Shown here one piece after another: positions 23,218 through 35,252 of a DNA stretch of 64,000 nucleotides. The stretch's first letter is position 1. The number at the start of each line of letters is the position of its first letter. The DNA is from Asterella californica (Eukaryota; Streptophyta; Marchantiopsida; Marchantiales; Aytoniaceae), in the NCBI GenBank assembly GCA_036924285.1, contig JAYKYS010000010.1:1488001-1552000 (forward strand), written 5' to 3'. The notes beneath the pieces are model-generated. The model was not told where the DNA came from and ran no database searches. It worked only from the letters and a program-made list of their open reading frames with translations. The translations under genes and the position numbers were made by a program.

Positions 23218-24457
23218 TGTAAACCCTTCGTGGTCCTATCGATCAACTACCCCCCAATCTCTCAACCTCCACGATAGTCATCGATGAATCTGCAACCTGT
23301 CGGGCCTATCTCTCACTTAGGGGTCACCTCTGATGACTTTGACGGAAGCACACCATGAACTTGAAGAGAAAAATGCTAAGTTCAATCATTCACTCACCTA
23401 TAAACTCATCAACTAAAAGTTCTCCATAAACTCATCAACTAAAATCCTCCATTCTAATGACGTCTCTCAAGTTCTCACATGCTAAAATATCACACACTCT
23501 CTCTATTGCTCAAGTTGTCATTACGACGATGTGAAAACAAGGATGAGGAGCTCTTCTCTACTCCTCTATTTATACTTTCTAGATTTTTACTTTGGTACCC
23601 TCCGGTAACTCAATCGTAACTATTTTTACCAAGTTTTACTAAGATATTACTTAAGGTAAAAGCATTAATCACATGAGCTTTTTACCTTTTCACATGGGTT
23701 TATTCCTTCAAAGTCAACAACTTTTAGAAAGATTCTAGAATATTTTCAAGGAATCTCGAATTTCCACCTCCTCTACACTAGGACCCATTAAAAGGGAGAC
23801 ATGTGGAATCTCTTCTTGTTTTTAATGTCACACACTCTCTATATTGCTCAACTTGTCATTACGACGATGTGAAAATAAGGATGAGGAGCTCTTCTCTACT
23901 CCTCTATTTATACTTTCTAGATTTTTACTTTGGTACCCTCCGGTAACTATTTTTACCAGGTTTTACTAAGATATTACTTAAGGTAAAAGAATTAATCACA
24001 TGGGCTTTTTACCTTTTCACATGGACTTATTCCTTCAAAGTCAACAACTTCTAGAAGGATTATAGAATATTCTCAAGGAATCTCGAATTTCCACCCCCCT
24101 CTACACTAGGACCCACGAAAAAGAAGACATGTGGAATCTCTTCTTGTTTTTAATACCCACAAAGTCTACCACTTTAATCCCACCACTAATATCAAGTCAA
24201 AAAGGAGATAAGGGATACTTTCCACCTCCTTTCTATCTTTTACACAGGATGACAAGATAGTAGTGCTCACTCTTTAGGAAATATCTGAATTCTATCAAAA
24301 GTATAGCTAAGTTTAACCATAACTAACTTTAGCTAGTCATGACTAACTTGATACTTCCTTAAAGTACTTGGGCAGCAAATAAACATTATCCACACTTAGT
24401 TATAACTAAACACCTTACTAATAGATAAACTTCCTATGTGTAACATAGGTCGTTACA
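23218..24457 (+). mobile_element. Solo LTR, TGTAA family, copy 1
   Basis: It begins TGTAAACCC and ends GGTCGTTACA. It is flanked by the 4-base duplication GGTC (23214-23217 and 24458-24461) and has no internal region. It contains a TATA-like CTATTTATAC and an internal 338 bp tandem duplication (23497-24153) missing from copy 2 (49786-50694). Orientation is arbitrary. Confidence 0.85.
23497..24153 (+). repeat. 338 bp tandem duplication inside solo LTR
   Basis: The marker CATTACGACGATGTGAAAA recurs at 23519 and 23857 together with the following 300 bases (TATA-like box, AAGTCAACAACTT run). Only two units are present. It includes the putative promoter, so this copy had two promoter blocks. Confidence 0.8.
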
Positions 24458-25392
24458 GGTCTGGACCGGAGCTGGACAGTCTCCCAAATCATCAAGCTCA
24501 GCAATCCCTAAGTCCCGACCTAGACCCGCTTAGGTCGGTCCCAAACATGAGCAAGTCACAAGATGACTTGGGCGGACTCCTCATAAAGTCCAGGGTCCTA
24601 AATAGTGCCTCTAGCACACCTAGCGGCCCAACCGTCCGTGATGTCCGTATGGATCTAGGCTCCCGAACGTTGGTCTAACTCACCGACTCGTTCCCTAGTC
24701 TTGCTCCCGCCTTTACATCGTTCATAAGCCCAGACGTCCAAGTCTGGACCGGAACGTACCTTGGAACCGGCCCAGCCATCACCTCATGCCCTTAGAGTCC
24801 GTCCGCCGAACCTTGAGGTCGGTGACTCGTCTTGGTCCATCCAAGCATCGAGCCCCCCTCATATATACTTCTAGGGATCGGCAGCCGCGCCCTCCTGAAC
24901 CAAGGTTGGAACATTGGGTTAGGACCTAAGGGCCCATCCCAAGACGACCCCAGACGAACATTGACTTAAGGGGGCGAGTATGAGAACGGACCGAAACATA
25001 AGTCTGAGACACATGTCTGAGACGTGAGTCCAAGACTTGGGACCGAGATGTGAGTCCGAGATGCAGACAGACCGTGGTTTGGACGCTGATCGAAATCACA
25101 GGGTTCAAGTCTGGGTTTGGACCACAGGTTTCCGAAAAATGACTAAGTGTTGGAGCCCGAGTGACGTTTTAAGTCGTGGACGGAGCTCCACGTAAGATCT
25201 CGAGGCGAGTGAGATATCATTGGAAAGACCTTGGCGAGAGCTTTCTAGTGATAGAACCACTTAGGGTTCATCTGATCCCGACTTCGCAGTCAAGCCGTTC
25301 AGTCCTACTCGCAGCGTTCACAACCTAGCACAAGTCCACTAGGGTTCTATTGTTCAAGTCTGCGTCAGACCTTGAGACCGAGGGTCGCGACA

Positions 25393-28300
25393 GTAGCCTA
25401 AATAAAGAAGTACATACTAGCCTAAGGACGTGTCAAAGCTAAGAAAGAAGGCTCTCTAACGTCCAGAAAGAAGAAAATTAGAGTTTATTGAAAGACAGTT
25501 TTGTGTAGAACCGTGAATCACTTATAGTTGTATTTGTGAATTGATTAATTAAGAAAGGTTATCAACGTCTCGAGATGCCGTCTCTATGATACTCATCAAG
25601 ATCTACTCTTGTGTCTCAAAATTGATGGACCAACAAGGAATCTATTCCTTTTTATCCTTTCTGATATTCAACATTGGAGTCATGTGCATAATGACTACTC
25701 ACAAGGTGCGAGTAGATTATTGCATCATCTCTGCAATGATCTTCAGTATATACCATCTTATCCTTCAGTTGCTTTTGGAAACAAAAGTAGTGATCATACA
25801 CCACAACATCATCACGAGTGAAGACATGCTCTTTGTTCCAAGTGTAAAATTGCTCCCGTTGCTCCCGTATAAAAATTGCTCCCTCAACAAGTAGTAGTCC
25901 ACTTGCCCATCCTCGTATTTCACAGCAAAGATAGCTCCTAGTGTGAGGATATCTGAGAGAGGCTCAAGATCATTGCTTGTAAAAAACTCGTCTGATCTCG
26001 AATCCAGATCTTCAGCACATGAGACGGTAGTGTAGTCTCTCAAAACTAAGCTCTAGAAACACCACTCGCTTATCCATTCCTTCCAATTGCAGTTCTTCAC
26101 ACCCTCGCATGCAATATGGACACATGCATGAAACCTATCTAGTCATTAACAAACAAGGATCACTTCTGCTTTGCTCAAACGCTCATTTTGCAAAGCTTGA
26201 CGGGCTTCCACCTCCAACTTGCTTCTTCAGTACTTGACAACATCCTATTCACAATCATCAAATTTGTCAGTATGACCAAGTTGCATCTGATGTATGTGCA
26301 AGTCACTTTTGATCATTGCTCCTTAATCATCATGTTCATCTTATCTCGCCGAGAGTAAAAGAAATTTCCCATCATTTCTTTCTTATTGTTCATGACAGAG
26401 TATCTTGAGACAAAGTAGAAGTTAGTGGAATTCACGAACCGTCTGACCATACACAATAGGTCTTGTACCGAATCTCTTCAATCTTCATCCAATCTTGGTT
26501 TAGTGTGAAACCATGTTATATGAAAAAGTTGTCATGTCTCTTGTCATCAGAGATGTAGAAGTGGATCACCTTCTTCACATCTCTTTCTTCTTTTGTAGCT
26601 AAGGTCGAATGATAATAGAATATAGAGTTGTCACGAATTTGCTTGTTCTAGTATTCTACTTGGATCTCATCTCGAGGCATAAACGTGTAGTTCTCTACGT
26701 AGTTTATCACAAATTAGTCCAATGAGAAAATCCTCCACGCATGCTCTGTATTGCTTTGCTTGTCACTTCTGGATGAAGTCGTGTAGAACAAATGACCCTA
26801 GCTTTGATTTCATTTAACTCATAAATGTTTGTCTATCTGTCTAAATATAGACTAACTCTATTCTCTTATTTTCATGACTTTTCAAGTTCTTCATCCCCAG
26901 ACCAACGTACTCATATCGCTTCCACTTCAATTGCTCTCTGCTGGACTCATTTGCTTCAGCAGACTGGTATGTCAGACACAACAATCTCTCAAACTTGTCG
27001 AGGCCGTAGAACTCACAATCTTGCATGATGCACTTGAGTTTTGTAGCAACACTCGGGCTCAATGACACCCGCTGGTAAGTGCATCGAAAAACACAAGAAA
27101 GTGTTGAGCAGTTGTCTTCAACTGAGAAAACATTTCCTTGAAACATGACAATAACTCGACGACTCATCTCTTTCCTCTATGCTTGCCTCGGTGGTATGAA
27201 AAACTCGACAGTTATCATGTTGGCATGCACAAGTCTGAACCTCTATCTCTCGATGATCTTTGCGAATTGCATTGCATCTTTGTGAATTGCATCTTTCAGA
27301 AAGGTCAACTCGACATGATACTTGTAGCAGTAAATGTTACGATCAACCTCCTTCTTCACCCACTTCGGTTTTTGTTTTGTAAATATAGTTTGACTGATAC
27401 AAACTTCTATTTCCTCGTCATTGATTGTGAATGTTGGATTCATGTCCAAGAAATCGAAATAAAACTCTATCTGTAAGATTTCACAAACAAGAAAATATGT
27501 GAATATTAGAACAAATCTCATTTTCCAAATTAACTTTCAGGATTTGACACATCGTGCAATTCATTGTCTAAAGTTGATAGATGTTTGCAAATGTCAACTG
27601 GTTAAAATATTATTCACATTCTTTCTATACTTACATAGGGACCGCACCTGCACAGTGAAGACAATTACTGTATAATTATTTTCAAACTAGAGCGAGCTTC
27701 AAACATTTGGAATGTCTAGGTCCGCATCACCAGTAGCTAATTTTACAAATACACATATCTCGTAATACAGTCCATGCACAAGCACAACCGTCAGAAAAGA
27801 TCAGTCACATTAATTACCTGAGTTATAACCATTGTGTGCAGATGATGCTTATTCTCTCGTTTTAAGACATACCCACAATAGGAGAAACTAGTGTCATGTA
27901 AGTCTACCAATTTAGGTCCAACTTTTTCAGTTTTGGCAACAAAGCATCCGATCTTTGCTTTCTGCCGGGTCTAACATTAGTCCATTTTCCAGTTTGTAAA
28001 CCGTCCTCCTATAAGACTTCACCTCTCTCATCAGCATGAATGTGAATGTTTTTGAGATGAAGTCTCAAAATCCGGGAGGTTGCACTACTTAATTGATTGT
28101 CAAGTATCTTTTGATATGCACACATTCTTTGTGCACACCTCTTGTCAATCACGTCACCGTGGGTGTGAGTCTCTTTGACAATGTCTAGAGCATTAGCGAG
28201 TTATCAATCAGCAATTTAGCGCAATCTTGTTCTTTTCTAGACAACACATGCGACAACTCATGAGCTTTTGATAGATCTAGATGGTCCAAGAAACGTGTCA

Positions 28301-28571
28301 CAAACATCGAATTCACTTTATCGTTATCACCAACCAAGTTCTTCACGTGATTGATCATGCTCTTCACCATAGAGCAGATATTGCAGTCTGAACAAGAGAC
28401 ATTGAACTCAATTCTATGATTTGTCGCTAAAGTATGTTTCTTCTCTGCATATCTTCTTCTTGCTTTTGCATACCGCTCAGCCACTCCAGTTATAGTGTTC
28501 CGAATATGTTGTCCTTGTTGATTGTCACGATTTGGATTACATACTAGGCTACACTTTGTCTTGTTGTCCAT
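25393..28571 (-). pseudogene. Decayed RNase H-like transposase-type gene
   Basis: Minus-strand pieces in shifting frames form one protein. An N-terminal Cys-containing region (CSDCNICSM, 28571-28185) is followed by GRKQRSDALLPKLKKL (about 27950). Next come KPKWVKKEVDRNIYCYKYHVEL (broken by nothing, about 27400-27320, so only its ends are cited here: KPKWVKK and CYKYHVEL), NYVENYTFMPRDEIQ, HFYISDDKRHDNFF and YCVWSDG (about 26730-26450). A Trp-rich tail (CNWKEWISEWC, about 26070) and VKYEDGQVDYYLL (about 25890) close it. I recall this motif order from an uncharacterised plant and alga family whose ENY, ISDD and WSDGC blocks suggest an RNase H-fold catalytic core. At least eight stops are one transition from Gln, Arg or Trp. 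No terminal repeats were found around it, so host gene or DNA transposon is undecided. Confidence 0.6.
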
Positions 28572-28974
28572 AAGAGTAGTTCACCTAAAAATGCTTATAC
28601 TGCTAGAGTGAAATAGTAGACATACTTCTCATATCAAAACATGGCAAGGTCCCATAGGCTGTCCGAACTTTTCCTCTTTCGAATCTGCAAAAACACACAA
28701 GAAAAGAAAAAATTGAGTAGATATGAAGGACGCAAAGAATCACAAGCAAATCTTTGAGCAAAATCGGGAGTTAGTGCTAAAGGTGGACAGACAAGGTGCT
28801 CACCACTACATGAGAAAAGATCAAGAAAGCTTTGAACAACTCATTTGTAGTCTTTCACGTGTCTCCTTGCTTTCCCTCTGAGACCACGTGTGAAAGTTGA
28901 TCCGCATCTATTCTCCTCATTGGTGCTCCTCTTCAAAAATGATCAGACGAATGTCCTTGCACAGTTGTTATCAT
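28572..28974. other. Non-coding spacer
   Basis: AT-rich DNA between the transposase-like pseudogene and the tandem array. I see no frame, RNA gene or repeat here that I can support. Confidence 0.4.
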
Positions 28975-29900
28975 CACGAAAGATTTGATTGTGCAAACGA
29001 TACTGATGAGCTCCACTGGTTAGAGAGCTTGAGTCAAGATATTGATAGTTATCCACCTCATTAAGGTCTTCACTCTAGAAGTTGTACATAGTATCTGTAT
29101 GCAGAGGGTTGGATTTGTTAAAAATAATGAGACACTTCTGAAATTAATCACACAAAATTGATTGTGCAAACGGTACCGGTGAGCTCAAGATGCATCCACT
29201 ACTCACGTTAGTATACAAGAACTACAAAGATCTTGAGTCAAGCTATCAATAGTTATCCACCTCATTAAAGTCTTCACTCTAGAAGTTGTACATAGTGCAC
29301 GTATGCATAAGGTTGGATTTCTTAAAGATAATGGAACACCTCTAAAATTAATCATCAAGAATCGATTGTGCAAATGATACCGGTGAGCTCAAGATACATC
29401 CACTAGTCATGTTAGCACATAAGAACTACAAAGATCTTGAGTCAAGATATCAATAGTTATCCACCTAATTAAGTCTTCACTCAAGAAGTTATACATAGTG
29501 TCTGTATGCATAACGTTGGGTTTGTTAAAGATAATAGAGCAACTCTAAAGTTAATCATACAGAACAACGGTAAAGGTGAGCTCAATGCATCCACTGGTCA
29601 TGTTAGCACCGAAGAACTACAAAAATCTGGAGTCAAGATATCAATAATTATCCATCTCAAGGTGTATAACATGTTATTAGGTTAAAGTCTCAACTCGTCA
29701 TGTTAGCACATAAGAACTACAAAAAGCTTGAGTCAAGGTATCGACCTTTATCCACCTCAATAAAATCTTCACTCTAGTGCATGTATGCATGAGACAAGAT
29801 TCGTTAAAAATAATGTGAAGACAACTCCAAAATTAATCATACAGAATTGTTGTGTAAATGGTGTCGGCGAGCTAAAGATGCCACTAGTCATACACCTGGC
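28975..29900 (+). repeat. Tandem array of about 200 bp units
   Basis: Units recognisable by GATTGTGCAAACGRTACCGG, then CTTGAGTCAAGATATCAATA, TTATCCACCTCATTAA and TCTTCACTCTAGAAGTT start near 28987, 29160, 29364, 29561 and 29847, with a partial unit near 29690. Spacing is 173-286 bp because of internal deletions and one insertion. Units are diverged from each other, so the array is old. Confidence 0.8.
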
Positions 29901-30370
29901 CGTTTTCACATTAGGATGGATCATTGTTTCTCAAAAAACTAAAAAATCCAAAATTTTGTGAAGTTCTGGATATTTTGCTCTTCGACCTATTACTAGTTTC
30001 TAGCATGTTTGGTATGGTTGGAAAGCTAAGAACAAGCACTACAAGTTTATGCAGTTTTCCCGCACCAATGGAGTTGAAGAGGTTTGAAAAAAAGACATTT
30101 CAAAACTATATTTCATTTTCAATAAGTAGTATTTTCTGACCTTTGGTGACCTTACTGATCGAGTTGACTTGTGCATTAGAAATTTTCTATGAAATATATC
30201 AGAAATATTCTTTACTTGTATCGAAACATGCACAAAAGGTTGTTTTAGAAAATTGCTCATCAAATCTGCAGTTTTGAACGACCAAGATAACCAGAAGAAG
30301 TTTCGAACCCCTTTGCATGGCACAAAGGTTTTAAGAGGAAAATTAGATTTTGATGAATTTTTAAGCATTG
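29901..30370. other. Non-coding spacer before D LTR
   Basis: AT-rich, with no domain or repeat recognised. The D LTR begins at 30371 with TGTGGTG. Confidence 0.4.
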
Positions 30371-30527
30371 TGTGGTGCCCACAAATTACAGGATGTACGA
30401 ATTTTTAAAATTTTTGAGATTAATAACTTGTTTGTATAACTGAAGAAGCGTTGTTACTTAAGGTTACGTCTTCCTTAACAGGAAGATGATCTTAAGAGCT
30501 GTTTGTAATAAGAAGTTGACTTCTTCG

Positions 30528-30635
30528 GAAGACGACCGTCTTCGGAAGAGCGTCTTCTCAGTTACGTCTTCAGAAGACGGGAAGACGGCGGAAGATGAGA
30601 AGACGGCGGAAGACACTTGTCTTCCGGAAGACAGC
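30528..30635 (+). repeat. GAAGAC/GTCTTC hexamer cluster
   Basis: By direct count about ten copies of the hexamer GAAGAC or its complement lie in some 110 bases, several as facing pairs around CGG. About one copy per 2 kb would be expected for both strands. The matching part of the other LTR copy (50760-50880) has the same feature. Confidence 0.85.
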
Positions 30636-32361
30636 GACCGCGAAGGCCCAACCACGAGTTTTCGGGTAAAACAGTAGGTGTACCTACTAGGTCGCACCGA
30701 ATAGGTAGGTAGGTCGGAGAAGACACCTAAGGTCGAGAACCCCTAATCTGCGGGGAAGATGCGTAAGGAAGCACATTAGGTGCATACCAACTTCCCGCAG
30801 CACCGCGCGCTTGAGAAGATCGATTGGAGAGAGTGAGCTTCGCAAGTAAGCTTTGAGAGAGGAATCGAGTGAGGACATCGAGGTAGGAGAGAATCAATTG
30901 GCAGCTAGGCGAAGGGCGAGACCGAATTGCTGAAGCACAGAAGGCAGAAAGCGAAAGCGTTTCTGTGAACTCCCGAGAAGCTGACATTGGAGAGTAGCGA
31001 GTAGAAATCGAAGGTGGAATCGAGGCGTGGCCAGAAATTGACAGCAGGCGCAGTCGGGAGGAGTCGCATTGGAGCTAGGACAAGAGCCAGAAGCGCGCAG
31101 AGGTCGAAGGCAACCCGGGGAGCCGAAGAAGACTGTAGAGGTTCTTCCCCACGTTCTTTCCCCTTCCCACTTCTTCTCGCCTTTGTCTGGTGTTCCTCGC
31201 GCTTCCTTGGTTGTGTGCAGGCAGCCTGATCGATTACCCCACCCCCCCATTCTTTCTATTGAGACATTGGGCGCGGAAGCGCTGCCCAATTTCTGTCAGA
31301 CATCTTCTTGTTTCTTCCTGAGCTCAATTCGAGCTTCCCTACTCCTAGCCCTCAAATTGGAGATCCCCACTACCAATTTCCCTACCCTACTACCTCTCTA
31401 CCCCCGAAACCTAGAACAGAAGACGATTCGGAAGATGGGAACATCTTCGGAAGACGCTTCTTAAACTTGACTGTCTTCGGAAGTCGACTGAACACAATTC
31501 GTATCAAGAGTGGATTTGTGTTGCTTTGTGTTAAGAGAGGCTTGGTATGAATCCTGAGTGGTGTGGTGAGTTGTTTTGTTATTTCGAGAAGTTGGAAGTC
31601 GGGAACTAGGCCTGCACCTCCCGGTCTTCCAAGCTTCTCAACTCCACATCTTCCTAGAGAGACTAGAAGACTGAAAGGCTGGCAAAATGAGCGAGAAGAC
31701 GTGAGGGTCCATTTGGGTCTCTTCTGTCCGATCCATAGCAGCCATTCCTTCTTCTTCCTGAACTTAGAAGAGAGTCGTGAGAATACTTGCTGGCAGAATC
31801 TGGAGAGAATGGTCGAGAGTCATGTCTTCCCACCGAGCAGCAAGGTTCTTCTGAGTGCGTATGAGAGGTGAGAAGTCAGAAGAACAGAATGCAATTGTCT
31901 TGAGTATGTTGTGAGGATAGATTGCGCATAGGAAGACGAAGACAGGTGAGACCAGTGAAGGGAAGTCTGACTTCGAGAAGTCTTCCGAGAAAGACATTGA
32001 ATCGGAAGCTGTCCCGAGTGTCTTCCTAGAGGCCACTGTCATCGCAGGAGCCCGCAACCGACTTCTAAACTTGTCATGCACTTTATGTTTCGCGAATCTG
32101 GTATCTTCTGATAGGAAGTAGGATGTAATGCAAGGTGGGTTGTCTTCTTGGTAATCCATGCGAGGCCTTGCTTAGATAGGATTGTTTAGATATAGCTCGG
32201 AAGACGAGAGCTATCTAGGAAGTACTGTTAGAATCCCGGAAGACGGAGTAGCTGTCTTCTGGAAGACTAGTTTCGTCTTCTGAGAAGTAGAAGCTATACT
32301 GTGAGCACTTGGGAAGAACTGAGCCTTCAGCTCATAGTATTAGTGCAACAGATCTTCCAGC

Positions 32362-33903
32362 ATGACGATGCATCCGCGAGGCTTGGTGTTACCAGCGGCA
32401 GAATTGGCCGAGGCCACTCCTTTCCTCAAGGAGTTGGATCTCGACTTCTTCCTGTGGGATTGGAACCTTGCAGATCAAGGACTTCTGGAGGAAGTGTGGG
32501 CAGCGTTGCCACCTCGTAACCGTGTACCTGCGAAGGCAGGAGTGGCTCGGGGAAGACCGTCTTCCTGGACTGAAGACTGGTGGTGCAGGGCTTTTCACAG
32601 GCCTGAATCCGAGAACCGAGGATATTGGTACGAGAAGAAGATCTTGCCTAGAATCGTGAGTTCGTGGCATGTGCCTGGGAGCACCACTTGCCTTTTTGTG
32701 GAAGACAAGCAGGGGAGGAACGGTTGGAAGATAGAATCTTACCGGGAGCCGAAGAAGCGACTTCTGGCAAAGTTGTTTCTGCATCTCTTTCCCAAGGGGG
32801 AAGCGCAGAAGACAAGGTACTTAGGAGATCAGGACGTGGAGTTCCTGGAATCAGTGTGAGATGACCGAGTGCTCATCTACTGGGGCGCGTACATCCACAA
32901 CTACGTACAGACGGAGCTAGCATACTTGGGTACCCCGGCGGGAGGACACTTGACGCCCTTCCTCTGCTACTTGTATGTAGCCATGGGGGATCTTAGGGAA
33001 GATCAGCTGGTAGGGTATGGGCCAACGGAGCGACAGGAGGTGAAGGAGGAGACCTCGGAAGACGATGACCAAGAGACAGCAGCAACGCCCGCTCCCACTC
33101 TGATGCCACAGCTGAGGCTCGGCTCTCACCAGAAGACGCTTCTGGTGAGGGAAGACGAGTCTAGTGGGTCGGAAGACGCCACGTCACTGAGGAAGATGGG
33201 TCCCAGAAGTATACCGAGGACACCCATCTCCCTCATTCATTCAGGATCGGAGTCCGACTCGGAAGAAGACCTGCTGAGTACCTGATCAGAGCAGAAGACT
33301 GCTTCTGCAACGCATGGGGGTCTTTCGAAGACTCCAGAAGACGAAGGATGGATGGGCGCTCCTGCTGCGATGCGAGGAAGCGCAAAGAAGAGAGCCGCTC
33401 CTGCCATGAGGAGTCTTCCACCCCGAAAGATGAGAAGAGTAGCTTCTTCTCGTGCGCAGAAGTTGAAGGCTATTGTGGTGGAAGAGGCTTCCTTGCCTCT
33501 GGAAGACGAAGTCAACACCGCGGAGCGAGTGGTGGAGATGAACTTGTCTTCCGCAGGAAGACGACTGGAGGAGTTCAGTGCCTACTTCCAGAAGGAGATC
33601 CAGCCAGCTATGGAGTTGCTGGAGAAGAGAGCGAGGGCACAAGAGAAGCTCTTACAACCTGGATTCGGCCTGCGCACCTTGCTGCGATAGGGAGAAGACC
33701 AGAAGAAGACGGAGTCACTGGAAGCTAGTCTCCGCACTACGGAGAAGCTTGCGGTCAGGTACAAGGCAGAAGCAGCCGCTTCTGCCAAGGAGCTGGTGCA
33801 GCTTCGGAAGAGCAACCAAGAGTTGCAAGCGCGGGTTCAGCAGCGCAATCAGGAAGTCACCCGAGTGCGGGAGAAGATCACCGCCCTCGCAGAAGAGCAG
33901 ACC
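32362..33903 (+). pseudogene. LTR-encoded accessory ORF, 5' part (function unknown)
   Basis: One frame of about 514 codons is interrupted by only three stops (TGA 32857-32859, TGA 33283-33285, TAG 33688-33690), each one transition from Arg or Gln. Residues 1-210 are a Trp/Tyr-rich globular part (LDFFLWDW, SWTEDWWCRAF, LIYWGAYIHNY, LTPFLCYLYVAMG). Residues 220-330 are acidic and Ser-rich, 331-440 basic, and 445-514 a Lys/Glu/Gln coiled coil. I do not recognise a characterised domain. It lies wholly inside the LTR, upstream of the primer site and gag, so it is not gag-pol. A partner copy at 1-810 has matching stops at two sites. Confidence 0.65.
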
Positions 33904-34204
33904 AGGAGAAGATGACCTCTCCTTACGCTGCTTCTTCTTCTTGACGTCCTTCTGACGAGATTCTGACTTCCCTTTGCTTCTAGTACTTACCTTGAACACA
34001 GCTTCATCCAAAACTTCCTCCGGAGGCCAACTATCTGAATTCGGGTCAGGATTCCAAACAGTACCATCCGTCAAAGTGAAAGATGACGCTTCTTCAGGTG
34101 TCTCCATCTTCTGGGCTGCAGTCGTCTTATGCAGTTGATGTTCCTTTCCTTCGCGCTTCCCGGGGTCTGGTTCGTCTCCTCGATATGGAGACAATCTGTA
34201 CAAT
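33904..34204 (-). pseudogene. Inverted gag patch inside the LTR ORF
   Basis: This 301 bp piece matches 811-1113, the C-terminal tail of D-family Gag (motif DSWPPEEVLDEAVFKVSTR, Lys-rich end KKKKQRKERS). It interrupts the coiled-coil ORF right after the codons for EEQT. The left junction is identical to that at 810/811, and the right junction (34204/34205) is unique to this copy. Confidence 0.8.
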
Positions 34205-35252
34205 TTGGATGAAGGAGAAGCTTGCGGCCAGGTACAAGGCGAAGCAGCCACGACGGAGTCAGCTTGCGGCCAAGTACAAGGCGGAAAAGCTTCAGGGAAA
34301 GCGGAAAAGCTTCAGGGAAGGCGGAAAAGCTTCAGCTTGCAGCTTCTCACTACGGAGAAGCTTGCGGCCAGGTACAAGACGGAAGCAGCCACTTCTTCCA
34401 AGGAGCTGGTGCAGCTTCGGAAGAGCAACCAGGAGTTGCAGGCGCGGGTACAGCAGCGCAATCAGGAAGTCACCCGAGTGCGGGAGAAGATCACCGTCCT
34501 CGCAGAAGAGCAGACCATATGGAAGATGCAGCGAGAAGCCGCAGAAGCGCGAGCTGCAGTTGAGAAGACGCAGAGGGAAGCAGCAGAGGCCCGTGCACAG
34601 AAGATGCTGACACAGTCGGTGGAGCGCTTCGGAAGAAGTTCAACTACACCGCGGGTAGGAAGTTACTTACCTTAGCTAGAGGATGGGACAGCGAGTCCAA
34701 AGCGATGTTGGTGGAATGCCGGGAGAGCATGTTCACGTACTTGGATCGACAGATAGAAGGAGTGAAGACACTTTATGGTCTTCCCTCGCTTCCGACACCT
34801 GCAACCGCATCTTCTCACGCTCCAGCACCATCGACTGGATCCAGAATGGAGAAGGAGGAGTTTGATCTCGCTGTGCACTTGGTGGTGACAGCGTTGGAAG
34901 ACGCTCCGGAAGACAAGAAGACGAGCCGTCTTCTCAGGTATTCCGCTTGAAGGAAGCGACTTCCCCGGATCCCTATGAGGTCCCCATGGTCCCTAGTCTC
35001 GCACCCGTGCCTCAGAAGATGGAAGAAGCACCGGTCGACTCCGCTTCCCAGAAGACGCTTCTGTCTTCCGAAGCAGAAGGCGAAACCGAGGAAGACGCAG
35101 CAGCAGCGACAGCAGAGCCAGCCAAGGACGATGAGAGGGAAGCCACCTCAGTGACACCCGAGGTAACTGCAGGACTTTCTAGCTTATCAGAAGCCGCGTT
35201 AGGAGCTCCGATATGAGCAGATCATGTAGAGATTGCCTCCGTGCAATCTGAG
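34205..35252 (+). pseudogene. LTR-encoded accessory ORF, 3' part
   Basis: The coiled coil resumes (EKLAARYK, KELVQLRKSNQELQARVQQ, REAAEARAAVEKTQREAAEA) to about 34675. Shorter frames to 35252 end in LSEAALGAPI followed by a stop and ADHVE. The same C-terminal signature, LSEAALGVPVGADQVE, is encoded in the other D LTR copy (minus strand, about 45276-45350), so this tail is a conserved part of the LTR-encoded protein. Frame changes near 34680 and 34945 break it. Confidence 0.55.
34286..34345 (+). repeat. Short minisatellite in coiled-coil coding region
   Basis: Three tandem copies of a roughly 18-20 bp unit, GCGGAAAAGCTTCAGGGAA and close variants. They extend the Lys/Glu-rich coiled coil by a few residues per copy if translated. 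Confidence 0.8.

Larger units (their letters stand above)
23090..25392 (-). repeat. Element C 5' LTR, interrupted by a solo LTR
   Basis: On the minus strand it starts TGTCGCGACC (25392) and ends GTGCGCA (23090). Two pieces, 24458-25392 and 23090-23217, flank a younger solo LTR. The stretch 24684-25392 matches the 3' LTR at 9979-10755 except for an inverted inner block, and 23120-23180 plus 24460-24690 match 55100-55464. Confidence 0.82.

Noticed and set aside
25586..25894. Plus-strand frames of 70-102 codons
   Set aside because: The opposite strand carries the transposase-like protein over the same bases and its motifs are more convincing.
27836..27970. Minus-strand open frame ending in CAG then GTAATT, looking like an exon with a splice donor
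   Set aside because: The overlapping frame carries the family motif GRKQRSDALLPKLKK, so this frame is probably a shadow, and no matching acceptor keeps the reading frame.
28975..29900. CRISPR-like array
   Set aside because: Units are about 200 bp, diverged, and without short identical repeats or unique spacers. The context is a plant-type nuclear genome.
32362..33285. Host gene inside the D LTR
   Set aside because: It lies within LTR borders, recurs at 1-810, and its C-terminal signature recurs in the other LTR copy, so it belongs to the element.
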